From NCBI RefSeq assembly GCF_003002915.1, contig NZ_PVTG01000019.1, positions 1-64,000 of the forward strand: a stretch of DNA of 64,000 bases, read 5' to 3'. Of this stretch, positions 1 through 10,370 are shown piece after piece. The translations under genes and the position numbers were made by a program. Below the pieces are notes generated by a model that saw nothing but the letters and a program-made list of their open reading frames with translations, ran no database searches and had not been told where the DNA came from. Numbering within the stretch: position 1 is the first letter of the stretch; each line of letters starts with the position of its first letter. The DNA comes from Geodermatophilus tzadiensis (GTDB lineage: Bacteria > Actinomycetota > Actinomycetes > Mycobacteriales > Geodermatophilaceae).

Positions 1-2
1 GT

Positions 3-560
3 ACGCCGGAGGGCGGGTCGGTCGCGTTGGCGCTGGCCGACGACGACGGCGCCCTGCGCGCCACCACCACGCTCGAGCAGCTGCGCCGCCTCGCCGGGCG
101 GGGCTGCACCGTCCACGAGCAGGACGAGTGCGGGTGCGCGCTGCTCGATGGGCCGGCTCCGGTCGCCGCCTACGAGCCGTCGGCGGCACAGCAGGCGTTC
201 ATCCACACCCGCGACCGCACCTGCCGCTTCCCCGGCTGCGGCCAACGAGTGGGCTGGGCCGACGCCGACCACGTCCTCCCACGCGCCTGCGGCGGGCCGA
301 CCGACTGCGCCAACCTGTGCTGCCTGTGCCGCAGCCACCACCGGCTGAAGACCTTCGTCCCCGGCTGGCGGTTCACCATGACCGCCGACGGCGTGCTCAC
401 CGTGACCACCCCGTCGGGCATCACCAGGACCACCCGGCCACCGGGCATGCGACCACCTCCACCGCCCGAGCCCCCACCACCGGACGCACCACCGGACGAC
501 ACCGACGCCTCACCTACGGCGCCGCCGGCCGACCCCGGCGACGACCCACCGCCGTTCTGA
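3..560 (+). CDS. HNH endonuclease, DUF222/13E12 type, 5'-truncated
   Basis: This is the C-terminal part of a 13E12-repeat/DUF222 protein carrying an HNH nuclease domain, presumably a DNA nuclease of unknown biological role. The reading frame is open to the left edge, so the true start lies outside the window; the TTG at 27 is not a convincing start. Visible motifs are the zinc-binding CRFPGC, the catalytic DADHV, a CxxC pair (CLCRSHH) and a following HH-x-LKT, in family order. The tail after residue about 135 (counted from base 27) is Pro/Asp-rich and probably disordered. Families of this type are multicopy in actinobacteria and often sit at variable sites. Fold assignment is secure; function is not. 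Confidence 0.85.
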   Translation, partial: TPEGGSVALALADDDGALRATTTLEQLRRLAGRGCTVHEQDECGCALLDGPAPVAAYEPSAAQQAFIHTRDRTCRFPGCGQRVGWADADHVLPRACGGPTDCANLCCLCRSHHRLKTFVPGWRFTMTADGVLTVTTPSGITRTTRPPGMRPPPPPEPPPPDAPPDDTDASPTAPPADPGDDPPPF

Positions 561-572
561 CCCGCTCGCCCA

Positions 573-591
573 CGTCCGGCTGATCCGGACG
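573..591. terminator. Short hairpin after the HNH gene
   Basis: A perfect 7-bp inverted repeat (CGTCCGG, 5-base loop, CCGGACG) begins 13 bases after the HNH stop codon. It lacks a T-tract, as is usual for terminators in very GC-rich actinobacteria. Terminator function is inferred from position. Confidence 0.4.
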
Positions 592-709
592 CAAGCGGTC
601 AGCAGTCGACCGGACGTCGCGTACGGCAGGTCCCGAGCCGCCGACCGGACCACTGCGGTCACCCGACGACCCGGTTGTCGGCGTCCGGCTCGGCTGCGAG
701 GGTCGCCGC

Positions 710-1414
710 GTGCCCGAGCCCGGACCGCTGGCGTCGGCGCTCCGTACCTGGGCCGCGCGCGGCATCGGGGACGCGGGGGCCGCCGCGGCGGCCCGGCAGC
801 TCAGGCCCGCGACGGGCACCCACACCGTGGTGCTCGTCGAGGGCCTCAGCGACCACGAGGCCGTGCGGGCGGTCGCGGCGGCGCGGGGCCGGGACCTGGC
901 CGCGGAGGGCGTGTGCGTCGTGCCCATGGGCGGGGCCACCAACGTCCGCCGGTACCTCGCGCTCCTGGGGCCCCGCGGGCTGGACGTCCGCGTCGCCGGC
1001 CTCTACGACGCCGCGGAGGAGCCGGTCTTCCGCCAGGCACTGGCCACCCGAGAGCACGGGCACCGGCGAGGCGTCGCAGCGCCCGGACCGGACCTCGCCC
1101 GGTCCGGCTTCTTCGCGTGCGTCGCCGACCTCGAGGAGGAGCTCATCCGGGCCGTGGGCACCGCCGGTGTCGAGGCGGTGGTCCAGGAGCTCGGCGAGTC
1201 GCGCGGGCTGGCCACACTCCGGCACCAGCCCGCCCACCGGGGACGCTCCCCCGAGCAGCAGCTGCACCGGTTCCTGGGCACCACCGCCGGCCGCAAGGCC
1301 CGCTACGCGCGGGCCCTCGCCCAGCGGCTCGACCCCACGTCGACGCCGGCGCCGCTGGAGCGCCTGCTCGCCGCCACCCGGCTCAGTGCACCACCGGCAC
1401 GCTCTCCAGGGTGA
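710..1414 (+). CDS. Stand-alone OLD-like TOPRIM domain protein
   Basis: A 234-residue protein that looks like an isolated TOPRIM domain of the OLD/RecF-like nuclease group. Residues 39-58 (VVLVEGLSDHE, Glu44) match the Glu-containing strand, the MGGATN segment near 73-78 matches the conserved Gly turn, and GLYDAAEE (Asp100) occupies the position of the metal-binding DxD motif. The second acidic residue of DxD appears to be Ala, so catalysis is uncertain. No ATPase domain is attached, unlike full OLD proteins. It starts at a GTG, and its 3' end overlaps the convergent reductase gene by 32 bases. It may act with a partner encoded elsewhere or be a regulatory remnant; no function is assigned. 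Confidence 0.7.
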   Translation: MPEPGPLASALRTWAARGIGDAGAAAAARQLRPATGTHTVVLVEGLSDHEAVRAVAAARGRDLAAEGVCVVPMGGATNVRRYLALLGPRGLDVRVAGLYDAAEEPVFRQALATREHGHRRGVAAPGPDLARSGFFACVADLEEELIRAVGTAGVEAVVQELGESRGLATLRHQPAHRGRSPEQQLHRFLGTTAGRKARYARALAQRLDPTSTPAPLERLLAATRLSAPPARSPG

Positions 1415-2021
1415 ACTCACCGCTGGGCAGCTCCCCCGCGCGCTCGTAGACGGCCGCGACCGCGCCCCGCGGCATGGCCGACGACCAGGTCAGCCGCCAG
1501 GCCCCGGGCAAGGCGCCGTCGCCGAACAGCCGCTTCCCCGGGCCGACGACCACCGGGTAGGTGAGCAGCCGCAGCTCGTCGACGAGGTCCTCGCGCAGCA
1601 GCGTCTGCACCAGCCCGGCCGAGCCGTGCACCTGCAGCTCCCCGCCGTCGCGGTCCTTGAGCGCGCGGACGGCGGACGGGACGTCGCCCTCGAGCAGCCG
1701 CGCGGTGCCGTTCCAGTCCACCGAGGTCAGCGTGCGCGAGGCGACGTGCTTGGTCCTGCGGTTGAGCGCGGTCGCGATCGGGTCGCCGTCCTGCGGCGCG
1801 TGCGGCCACCAGGCCGCGAAGATCTCGTAGGTCCTGCGGCCGAGGAGGAAGTCCTCCGCACCCGCGAACCACTCGACGATCCGCTCACCGGTCTCGTCGT
1901 CGAAGTACGGCGGCTGCCAGCCGCCGTGGGCGAAGCCGCCCGAGGGGTCCTCCTCGGGCTGGCCGGGCGCCTGCACGACGCCGTCGAGGGTGAGGAAGGC
2001 GGTGACCACCAGCCTGCGCAC
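1383..2021 (-). CDS. Dihydrofolate reductase family (RibD C-terminal) protein
   Basis: A 212-residue cytosolic protein of the YwjB/YyaP-like RibD C-terminal reductase family, which shares the NADPH-binding DHFR fold. Supporting segments are the N-terminal VVTAFLTLDGVVQAPG strand, FLLGRRTYEIFAAWWP near residue 98, the substrate-side GELQVHGSAGLVQTLL and the C-terminal DELRLLTYPVVVGPGKRLF. These proteins are widespread in actinobacteria and their physiological substrates are mostly unknown; a true folate or riboflavin role should not be assumed. The GTG start follows a clear GAGAGGAG ribosome-binding site. It stands alone, convergent with the TOPRIM gene. Confidence 0.85.
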   Translation of the reverse strand: MRRLVVTAFLTLDGVVQAPGQPEEDPSGGFAHGGWQPPYFDDETGERIVEWFAGAEDFLLGRRTYEIFAAWWPHAPQDGDPIATALNRRTKHVASRTLTSVDWNGTARLLEGDVPSAVRALKDRDGGELQVHGSAGLVQTLLREDLVDELRLLTYPVVVGPGKRLFGDGALPGAWRLTWSSAMPRGAVAAVYERAGELPSGEFTLESVPVVH

Positions 2022-2126
2022 GCGGAGCTCCTCTCAACGGGGACACCGGGTCGACCGCCCGGAGCGCCCGGACTCATCGCTGCGAGGCGACCGATGAGTC
2101 CGCCGACGGGCCCCGGTCGACAGGGC

Positions 2127-2390
2127 ATGAGGGCGGCGGAGGTCGTGACCGTGCCCGCGGTCGACGACGGCCCGGCCTGGGCCCAGGTGGCGCTGCTGGT
2201 GACCCGCGGGCACGCCGTCGTCGTCACCGTGCACCCGGAGGCAGCCGTCGACCTGGGCACCGTCGACCTGCTGGCGCGGCTGGTCCTGGCCGCCCGCCGC
2301 TCCGGCGGGCGCCTCGTCGTCGACCCGCCGCACCCGGGGCTGCGGCGGGTCGCCTGCCTGCTCGGCCTGCGCGAAGCCCTCGGCCTGTGA
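2127..2390 (+). CDS. Small STAS-domain protein
   Basis: An 87-residue protein with the alternating strand/helix pattern of a STAS domain: a beta-rich N-terminus, AVDLGTVDLLARLVLAARR as the central helix, GGRLVVDPPHPGLRRVACL and a final GLREALGL helix. STAS proteins of this size are anti-sigma antagonists or lipid-transport (MlaB-like) partners. The usual phosphorylatable Ser/Thr at the start of the central helix is not obvious (DLGTVD offers one Thr). An ATG at 2094 would add 11 residues. It lies alone between two minus-strand genes, so its partner cannot be read from context. Confidence 0.6.
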   Translation: MRAAEVVTVPAVDDGPAWAQVALLVTRGHAVVVTVHPEAAVDLGTVDLLARLVLAARRSGGRLVVDPPHPGLRRVACLLGLREALGL

Positions 2391-2396
2391 AGGCGC

Positions 2397-4721
<2,325 letters not shown>

Positions 4722-4750
4722 CTACGGGCGCCGTCTGCGAGCCTGTCCGC

Positions 4751-5569
4751 GTGCTGCTCTCCCCCGCCGAGGAGGCCCGCCTGGTGGCCCGGCTGCGCGC
4801 GGCCGGCTGCGTCTTCGCCGAGGACGAGGCCCGGCTGCTCGCCGGCGCCGCGGCCACCGCCGCGGAGCTGGAGGCGCTGGCCGGACGCCGGGAGGCCGGT
4901 GCACCGCTGGAGCACCTGGTGGGCGCGGTCGAGTTCTGCGGGCTGCGGGTCGCGGTCGGCCCGGGCGTCTTCGTCCCCCGGCAGCGCACCGCGGCCCTGG
5001 TCGCCCGTGCCGCAGCGGAGGCGCGCGCCGTCGCCGGCCGGACCGGACGTCGGCCGGTCGCGGTGGACCTGTGCTGCGGCTGCGGCGCCGTCGGGCTGGC
5101 CCTGGCCACCGCGGTCGGCCTGGCCGAGCTGCACGCCGCCGACGTCGACCCCGCGGCGCTGCCCTACGCGCGGCGCAACCTCGACCCGGTCGGCGGGCGG
5201 GTGCACGGCGGCGACCTCTACGACGCCCTGCCGGCGCGGCTGCGCGGCCGGGTCGACGTCCTCGTCGTCAACGCGCCCTACGTGCCCACCGCCGCGCTGG
5301 CCCTCCTGCCCCCCGAGGCCCGGCTGCACGAGCCGCGCACCGCGCTCGACGGCGGCCCCGACGGGCTGGACGTGCACCGCAAGGTGCTCGCCGGCGCACC
5401 CGACTGGCTCTCCCCGGACGGCGGCCTGCTGGTCGAGATCGGCGCGGCGCAGGGGCCGGGGCTGGCGGCGGCCGCCGCGGACGCCGGGCTGTCCGTCCGG
5501 GCCGACACCGACCCCGACGACGGGACGACGGTGGTCACGGCCACCCGGACCCGAGCAACGGCCGTCTGA
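4751..5569 (+). CDS. PrmC-related protein N5-glutamine methyltransferase
   Basis: A class I SAM-dependent methyltransferase of the PrmC/HemK-related group. The 272 residues contain an N-terminal helical region, the fold-opening VFVPRQRT segment, the SAM loop VDLCCGCGAVGLAL near residue 105 and VVNAPYVP at Asn174, a variant of the NPPY motif that binds the glutamine side chain. Classic PrmC has NPPY; NAPY marks a side branch often annotated as putative protein-(glutamine-N5) methyltransferase, so release-factor methylation is plausible but not certain. The GTG at 4751 is the first reasonable start and has no strong ribosome-binding site. Confidence 0.85.
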   Translation: MLLSPAEEARLVARLRAAGCVFAEDEARLLAGAAATAAELEALAGRREAGAPLEHLVGAVEFCGLRVAVGPGVFVPRQRTAALVARAAAEARAVAGRTGRRPVAVDLCCGCGAVGLALATAVGLAELHAADVDPAALPYARRNLDPVGGRVHGGDLYDALPARLRGRVDVLVVNAPYVPTAALALLPPEARLHEPRTALDGGPDGLDVHRKVLAGAPDWLSPDGGLLVEIGAAQGPGLAAAAADAGLSVRADTDPDDGTTVVTATRTRATAV

Positions 5570-5581
5570 GTTCCGGTATCC

Positions 5582-5595
5582 GGGTCCTTGGTCCC
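5582..5595. promoter_or_regulatory. DosR/DevR-like box upstream of the stress operon
   Basis: GGGTCCTTGGTCCC lies 36 bases before the universal stress protein start. It matches 11 of 14 positions of the mycobacterial DosR consensus core (GGGACT-WWA-GTCCC), with the best-conserved GGG, C and GTCCC positions kept. The adjacent genes encode a USP, a DosS-like kinase and a DosR-like regulator, so the site may belong to that system. Only one site is visible. Confidence 0.4.
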
Positions 5596-5630
5596 TGTCC
5601 GAACGGGCAGGTGGGCGACAGGATCGCCAC

Positions 5631-6080
5631 ATGGCCGACACGCCCGTGGAACCGCTCCGGCTGGCTCCCCTGCTGCCGCGCCGCCCCCGCCCCCGTCTCG
5701 TGGTGCACGTCGACGGCTCGGCCTCCTCGTACGGCGCCCTGGTGTGGGCGCTGCGGGAGGCGGCGCGCCGGGACGGCACGGTGCTGGCCGCCGGCGTGGT
5801 CGACAGCCCGGCCGAGAGCCTCGTGCCGGTGCCCCGCGGGGTCGACGAGCGGCAGCGCGCCGCGGTGCTGGCCCAGGTCGAGGCACAGGTGGTGCGGGCC
5901 ATCGCCGAGACCGGTGTCACCGGCCGCGTGCGCACGGCCACCGTGGAGCAGCCGGTGTTCGACGCGCTGGAGGCGGCCGGCCGCGGCGGCGACCTCGTGC
6001 TCGTCGCCGGCTCCGGGCGCACGCTGCTGCGGCCGGTGGTCCCCCGTGCCCACGGGCGCCGCCTGGTCCGCGGAGCGTGA
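5631..6080 (+). CDS. Universal stress protein family protein
   Basis: A 149-residue single-domain USP. The first strand reads LVVHVDGSASSYGALVWAL, the usual start of the fold including the Asp that contacts ATP, and the last strand is GDLVLVAGSGRTLLRPVV. The glycine-rich ATP loop is degenerate (GSGRTLL, without the GSVS end), so nucleotide binding is uncertain. It overlaps the following kinase gene by four bases (GTGA), so the two are probably translationally coupled. In mycobacteria USPs are prominent members of the DosR dormancy regulon, and this order supports a similar link here. Confidence 0.8.
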   Translation: MADTPVEPLRLAPLLPRRPRPRLVVHVDGSASSYGALVWALREAARRDGTVLAAGVVDSPAESLVPVPRGVDERQRAAVLAQVEAQVVRAIAETGVTGRVRTATVEQPVFDALEAAGRGGDLVLVAGSGRTLLRPVVPRAHGRRLVRGA

Positions 6081-7795
6081 GCGACTCCTTCGCCGTCGAC
6101 CGGCGGAGGCGGGAGGAACCCTCGGGACGGGCCCTGACCCCGCCCGGTCCGGAGGGCCCGCCGACGGGGGGCGAGCCGGCACTGGCCGCCGCCGTGCGGG
6201 CGGCGGCCGCCGGCGGGCACCTCGAGGCGACGCTGCGAGGCCTGGTCGAGGCCGCGGTCGCCCACGTCGACGCGACCTTCGGCGCGCTGGGCGTGCTCAC
6301 CCGCGACGGCAGCCGGCTGGACCGGTTCGTCATCGTCGGGATGGACGACACGGACGGCGAGCGCATCGGCCGGCTACCGGCCGGTGAGGGCATCCTCGGC
6401 CTGCTCGTCGACCACCCGGTGCCGCTGCGGCTCGACGACCTCGGTGCACACCCCGCCTCCGTCGGCTTCCCGGACGGGCACCCGCCGATGCACTCCTTCC
6501 TCGGGGTACCCGTCTGCGTGCGCAACGCCGTCTTCGGCCACCTCTACCTCACCGAGAAGCGCGACGGCGGGCCGTTCACCGAGGCCGACGAGGAGGCGGT
6601 GCTCGCCCTCGCCGCCGCCGCCGGACTGGCCATCGAGAACGCCCGGCTGGCCGAGGCGGCCGAGCGCGGCCGGGCGTGGGTGCAGGCGGCCACCGAGGTG
6701 TCGACGGCGCTGCTGTCGGGCGCCGACCCGTTCGGGGTGCTGCAGACGGTGGTCGAGCGCGCGCACCTGCTCAGCGGGGCCGACCTCGCCGGCGTGCTGG
6801 TCGCGGAGGAGGAGGACGCCAGCGCGCTGACCATCGTCGCGGCCGCGGGGACCGCCGCCGACGAGGTCGAGGGCGTGCGCGTCCCGCTGGAGGACACCCA
6901 CGTCGGGCGGGTGCACCGCACCGGGGTCGGGGAGCTGGTCGACGACATCCGCGCCGACCCGGTGCGCGGCCGGCACGCGCCGGTGGCCGTCGAGCTGATC
7001 CGCGAGTACCGGTCGTCGGTCATCGCCCCCCTGGGCCGGTCCCTCGGCACGCTGATCTGCCTGCGCCGGGACGGGCGCGAACCCTTCGACACCGAGGACC
7101 TCGACGCGCTGTCGGCGTTCGCCGCGCAGACCGCCGTCGCCCTGGAGCTGGCCCGCAGCCAGCGGCGGGAGCGCCGCCTGCAGGTACAGGCCGACCGCGA
7201 CCGCATCGCCCGCGACCTGCACGACCACGTCGTCCAGCGGCTCTACGCCACCGCCCTCTCGCTGGACCGGGTCAGCCGGTCGCTGGAGGACGCCGACCCC
7301 TACGCCGCGCACCGGGTGGGCCGCAGTGTCGACGAGCTCGACGCCACCATCGCGCAGATCCGCTCGACGATCTTCGGCCTGCACGACGGCGCCACCGCTC
7401 CGGCCGGGCTGGGCCGGCTGCTCACCGACGCCGTCCGGCAGGCCACGGAGGGCTCGGAGCTGCAGCCGGACCTGCGGTTGCGCGGCGACCTCGACGCGCT
7501 GCCCACGGGGTTGGCCACCGACGTGCTCGCCGTCGTGCGCGAGCTGCTGAGCAACGTCGTCCGGCACGCGGGGGCCACCCGGGTGGCGGTCACCGTGGAC
7601 GCCGGCGACGAGGGCCCGCACGGCGAGGTCACCGTGGTGGTCACCGACGACGGCCGGGGCCTGCCGGCGGTGTCCGTGCGCAGCGGCCTGGCCAACCTCG
7701 CCGAGCGGGCCGCGTGGCACCACGGCCGGCTGGCGACCGCCGGCGGTCCGACCGGGACCCAGGTGACCTGGACGGTCCCCCGCCCGGCGCCCTGA
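6077..7795 (+). CDS. GAF-GAF sensor histidine kinase, DosS/DevS-like
   Basis: A 572-residue soluble kinase. After a disordered N-terminus of about 40 residues come two GAF domains (about 45-195 and 205-360), a DHp helix with the HisKA_3 motif RDLHDHVVQRL (phospho-acceptor His382) and a HATPase domain with N box ELLSNVVRHAG and G box DDGRGLP. This is the architecture of mycobacterial DosS/DosT, whose first GAF binds heme to sense oxygen, NO and CO. Whether this GAF binds heme cannot be seen by eye. The adjacent convergent gene encodes the likely partner regulator. It begins at the GTG inside the stop of the USP gene. Confidence 0.9.
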   Translation: MSDSFAVDRRRREEPSGRALTPPGPEGPPTGGEPALAAAVRAAAAGGHLEATLRGLVEAAVAHVDATFGALGVLTRDGSRLDRFVIVGMDDTDGERIGRLPAGEGILGLLVDHPVPLRLDDLGAHPASVGFPDGHPPMHSFLGVPVCVRNAVFGHLYLTEKRDGGPFTEADEEAVLALAAAAGLAIENARLAEAAERGRAWVQAATEVSTALLSGADPFGVLQTVVERAHLLSGADLAGVLVAEEEDASALTIVAAAGTAADEVEGVRVPLEDTHVGRVHRTGVGELVDDIRADPVRGRHAPVAVELIREYRSSVIAPLGRSLGTLICLRRDGREPFDTEDLDALSAFAAQTAVALELARSQRRERRLQVQADRDRIARDLHDHVVQRLYATALSLDRVSRSLEDADPYAAHRVGRSVDELDATIAQIRSTIFGLHDGATAPAGLGRLLTDAVRQATEGSELQPDLRLRGDLDALPTGLATDVLAVVRELLSNVVRHAGATRVAVTVDAGDEGPHGEVTVVVTDDGRGLPAVSVRSGLANLAERAAWHHGRLATAGGPTGTQVTWTVPRPAP

Positions 7796-7799
7796 CGCC

Positions 7800-8444
7800 T
7801 CAGCCGGGCCGGTGCCCGCGCAGCTCGGTGGCCAGGATGGCCGCCTGGGTGCGCCGCTCCAGGCCCAGCTTGGCCAGCAGGTGGCTGGTGTAGTTCTTGA
7901 CCGTCTTCTCCGCCAGGCCCATCCGCTCGCCGATCTGCCGGTTGGTCAGGCCCTCCCCGATGAGCGCGAGCACGCTGCGCTCCTGCTCGGTCAGCACCGC
8001 CAGCCGCCGCGACACCTCGCCGTTCGTCCGCGGCCGCCGCCCGGGACCGTTGGTCAGCGTGCCGCCGGCCGCGACCGTGTGCACCGCCGACACCAGGTCC
8101 GCCCCGCGCACCTGCTTGACCACGTAACCGGCGGCGCCCGCGGCGAGGGCGGCGGCGATCGCGTCCTCGTCGGCGTAGCTCGACAGCACCAGGCAGCGGA
8201 CGGCCGGCAGCCGCTCGCGCAGCCGGCGGACGAGGTCGGCGCCGTCGCCGTCGGGCAGCCGCATGTCCACCACCGCGACGTCGGGCCGGACGGCGGGACC
8301 GCGGGCGAGCGCCTCCGCGACGCTGCCCGCCTCCCCCACCACCTCGAGCCCCGGGTCGTCCTCGAGGAGCTCGGCGACACCGCGACGGACGACCTCGTGG
8401 TCGTCGATCAGGAACACCCGGACCGGGGACGAGGTGGCGGACAC
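7800..8444 (-). CDS. NarL/DosR-family response regulator
   Basis: A 214-residue LuxR-type regulator: receiver domain (residues 8-125, acidic pocket Asp14/Asp15, phospho-acceptor Asp60 in VVDMRLPDG, Lys110) and a C-terminal LuxR helix-turn-helix (LTEQERSVLALIGEGLTNRQ). The start at GTG 8444 is chosen because GGGGAGG sits five bases before it; an upstream GTG at 8480 would add 12 residues without such a site. It is convergent with the GAF-GAF kinase, four bases apart, and most likely its cognate partner. Regulation of the USP gene through the box at 5582 is a reasonable inference. Confidence 0.92.
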   Translation of the reverse strand: MSATSSPVRVFLIDDHEVVRRGVAELLEDDPGLEVVGEAGSVAEALARGPAVRPDVAVVDMRLPDGDGADLVRRLRERLPAVRCLVLSSYADEDAIAAALAAGAAGYVVKQVRGADLVSAVHTVAAGGTLTNGPGRRPRTNGEVSRRLAVLTEQERSVLALIGEGLTNRQIGERMGLAEKTVKNYTSHLLAKLGLERRTQAAILATELRGHRPG

Positions 8445-8512
8445 GGCGGCCTCCCCTGCGCACTGCGGCTGTGGTGACACAGGGTAGTGCCCGCTCGGGC
8501 CGGTGGCTCGCC

Positions 8513-9541
8513 CTATACCGGCAGCAGTAGCGCTGCGTAGAGGGTCAGTCCCGGGCCGAAGGCCATCGCGACGACGGGGCCGTCGACGTCGGCGAGCTCC
8601 TGCAGCACGAGGAGCACGGTGGCCGACGAGCAGTTGCCGTGCTCGGCGAGCACCCGCCGGGAGGCGGCCACCTGCTGGTCGGTCAGCCCCAGCTCGTCAC
8701 GGACGACGTCGAGGATCCGCGGGCCGCCGGGGTGCACCGCCCAGCCCGCCACGTCCTCCACGCGCAGGCCCGCGCCGTCGAGCAGCTCGGCCACCACGTC
8801 GCCGACGTACCGGGAGAGCACGTCGGGCACCCGCGGCGACAGGCCCATCCGGAAGCCGAGGTCGGTGACGTCCCAGGTCATGTGGTCGGCGGTGGAGGGG
8901 TCGGTGCGCGCGACCACCCCGGCCAGCCGCCGTCCCCGGCCGGCGCCGGGCTCGACGACGACGGCGGCCGCGGCGTCGGAGAACAGCGCGTGCGCGACCA
9001 CCTGGTCGAGCTGCCGCTCGGCCGGCTGCACGTGCAGGCTGGTCAGCTCGCAGCACAGCAGCACCGCGGGGCGGGAGCGGGCGGCCACGAAGTCGCCGAC
9101 GGCCGCCAGCCCGGGGACGGCCGCGTAGCAGCCCATGTGCCCGACCAGCAGCCGCTGCAGGCCCGGCGGCATGCCCAGGTCGCTGGCCAGCCGGATGTCC
9201 AGGCCGGGGGTGGCGTACCCGGTGCAGGTGGCCACCGCGAACAGGCCGACGTCGCCAGGGGCCAGGCCCGCGTCGTCGAGCGCGCCGGCCACCGCCTGCT
9301 TGCCCAGGGGCAGCGCCTCCTGGACGTAGCGGGCCATGCGGGCACCGGTGCTCCACCGGCTGAGGTCCTCGTCGACCGGGTTGGCCACCGCGTGGCGGGT
9401 GCGCACGCCGGCGCCGTCCCAGATCCGGCGGGCCGCGCGCACGCCCGCGTAGTGCCGGGCGAAGAAGCCCTCCCACGCCGCGTCCTGGTCGAGCGTCGCC
9501 GGCAGGGCCGCGCCGGCGCCGGTCAGCACCGCGGCGCTCAC
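8513..9541 (-). CDS. Type III polyketide synthase
   Basis: A 342-residue chalcone-synthase-fold enzyme that would condense an acyl-CoA starter with malonyl-CoA units in the cytosol. The catalytic triad is complete: Cys138 (GHMGCYAAVPG), His270 (WAVHPGGPRI) and Asn303 (EHGNCSSATV). Length and motifs resemble actinobacterial alkylresorcinol/alkylpyrone synthases and mycobacterial PKS10/11/18-type proteins. It lies 40 bases downstream of a methyltransferase on the same strand, a pair seen in the Streptomyces srsAB locus for methylated phenolic lipids. No SrsC-like hydroxylase is beside it. Starts at GTG; the product is not predictable from sequence alone. Confidence 0.93.
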   Translation of the reverse strand: MSAAVLTGAGAALPATLDQDAAWEGFFARHYAGVRAARRIWDGAGVRTRHAVANPVDEDLSRWSTGARMARYVQEALPLGKQAVAGALDDAGLAPGDVGLFAVATCTGYATPGLDIRLASDLGMPPGLQRLLVGHMGCYAAVPGLAAVGDFVAARSRPAVLLCCELTSLHVQPAERQLDQVVAHALFSDAAAAVVVEPGAGRGRRLAGVVARTDPSTADHMTWDVTDLGFRMGLSPRVPDVLSRYVGDVVAELLDGAGLRVEDVAGWAVHPGGPRILDVVRDELGLTDQQVAASRRVLAEHGNCSSATVLLVLQELADVDGPVVAMAFGPGLTLYAALLLPV

Positions 9542-9581
9542 CCGCGCTGCCCCGGCGTCGCGGTGCTGGTGGGCAGGGGGG

Positions 9582-10361
9582 TCATGTCCCCGACCGTACG
9601 TGCGGGAGCGCCGCCGCGGTCACGCCACCCGCGCCGTCCCGGTGCGGCGGCGAGTCCCGCTTGCGTCCGTAACCGGCGAACAGCACCGCCGTGGTGGGCA
9701 GCGGCCGCATCCGGACGACGTCCCGGCGGCCGCGCCGCCAGGCCACGACGTCGCGCAGCGAGGGGCGCAGGCCGACCAGCCGCAGGTCCAGGCCCAGCCG
9801 GTCGGCCGCGGCGAGCAGTCGGCGGCGGTCGACGAACAGGGCGGGGTCGTGGATGCCCGGCGGCGGCCCCCCGGGCAGGCGCTCGGCGATCCGGACGGCG
9901 ACCAGCTCGGCCAGCCGGGTGGCCGCGAGGGCGTCGACCACGAGCGTGCCGCCCGGCCGCAGCACCCGGGCGGCCTCGGCGAGCACCGCGACGTCGTCCT
10001 CGACGTGCTCGAGCACCTCCCCGGCGACGACCACGTCGGCACACGCGTCGCGCAGCGGCACGGCCAGCACCGACCCGCGGACGGCGAGCACCCCGTGCCG
10101 GGCGGCCACCGCGAGCCCGGGGCCGTTGAGGTCGACGCCGACGTGCCGGTAGCCCAGCCGGGAGGCGTGCGGCGCCATCAGCCCGCCGCCGCAGGCCAGG
10201 TCGACCAGCAGCGCGCCGGGCCTCGGCGCCGGCGGGAGGTGCTCGGCGCGAGAGGCCGCCAGCCAGTGCAGCATCGCGAACCCGCCGGATGCCTCCCACC
10301 ACTGGTCGGCGAGGGCGTCGTACTGCGCCGGGTCGTTGCGGCGCGGGTCGTCGAGGCGCAC
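9582..10361 (-). CDS. Class I SAM-dependent methyltransferase, UbiG-like
   Basis: A 259-residue methyltransferase resembling UbiG-type O-methyltransferases. Motif I is LVDLACGGGLMAPHA near residue 52, followed by GVDLNGPGLAVA, the post-I VVVAGEVLEHVEDD and motif III RVLRPGGTLVVD. The N-terminal segment NDPAQYDALADQWWEASGGFAMLH matches the UbiG pattern of binding a phenolic substrate. Given the type III polyketide synthase directly downstream, the likely substrate is a phenolic or pyrone product of that enzyme; a role in quinone synthesis is the alternative. GTG start at 10361. Confidence 0.85.
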   Translation of the reverse strand: MRLDDPRRNDPAQYDALADQWWEASGGFAMLHWLAASRAEHLPPAPRPGALLVDLACGGGLMAPHASRLGYRHVGVDLNGPGLAVAARHGVLAVRGSVLAVPLRDACADVVVAGEVLEHVEDDVAVLAEAARVLRPGGTLVVDALAATRLAELVAVRIAERLPGGPPPGIHDPALFVDRRRLLAAADRLGLDLRLVGLRPSLRDVVAWRRGRRDVVRMRPLPTTAVLFAGYGRKRDSPPHRDGAGGVTAAALPHVRSGT

Positions 10362-10370
10362 GGGGCGGGG

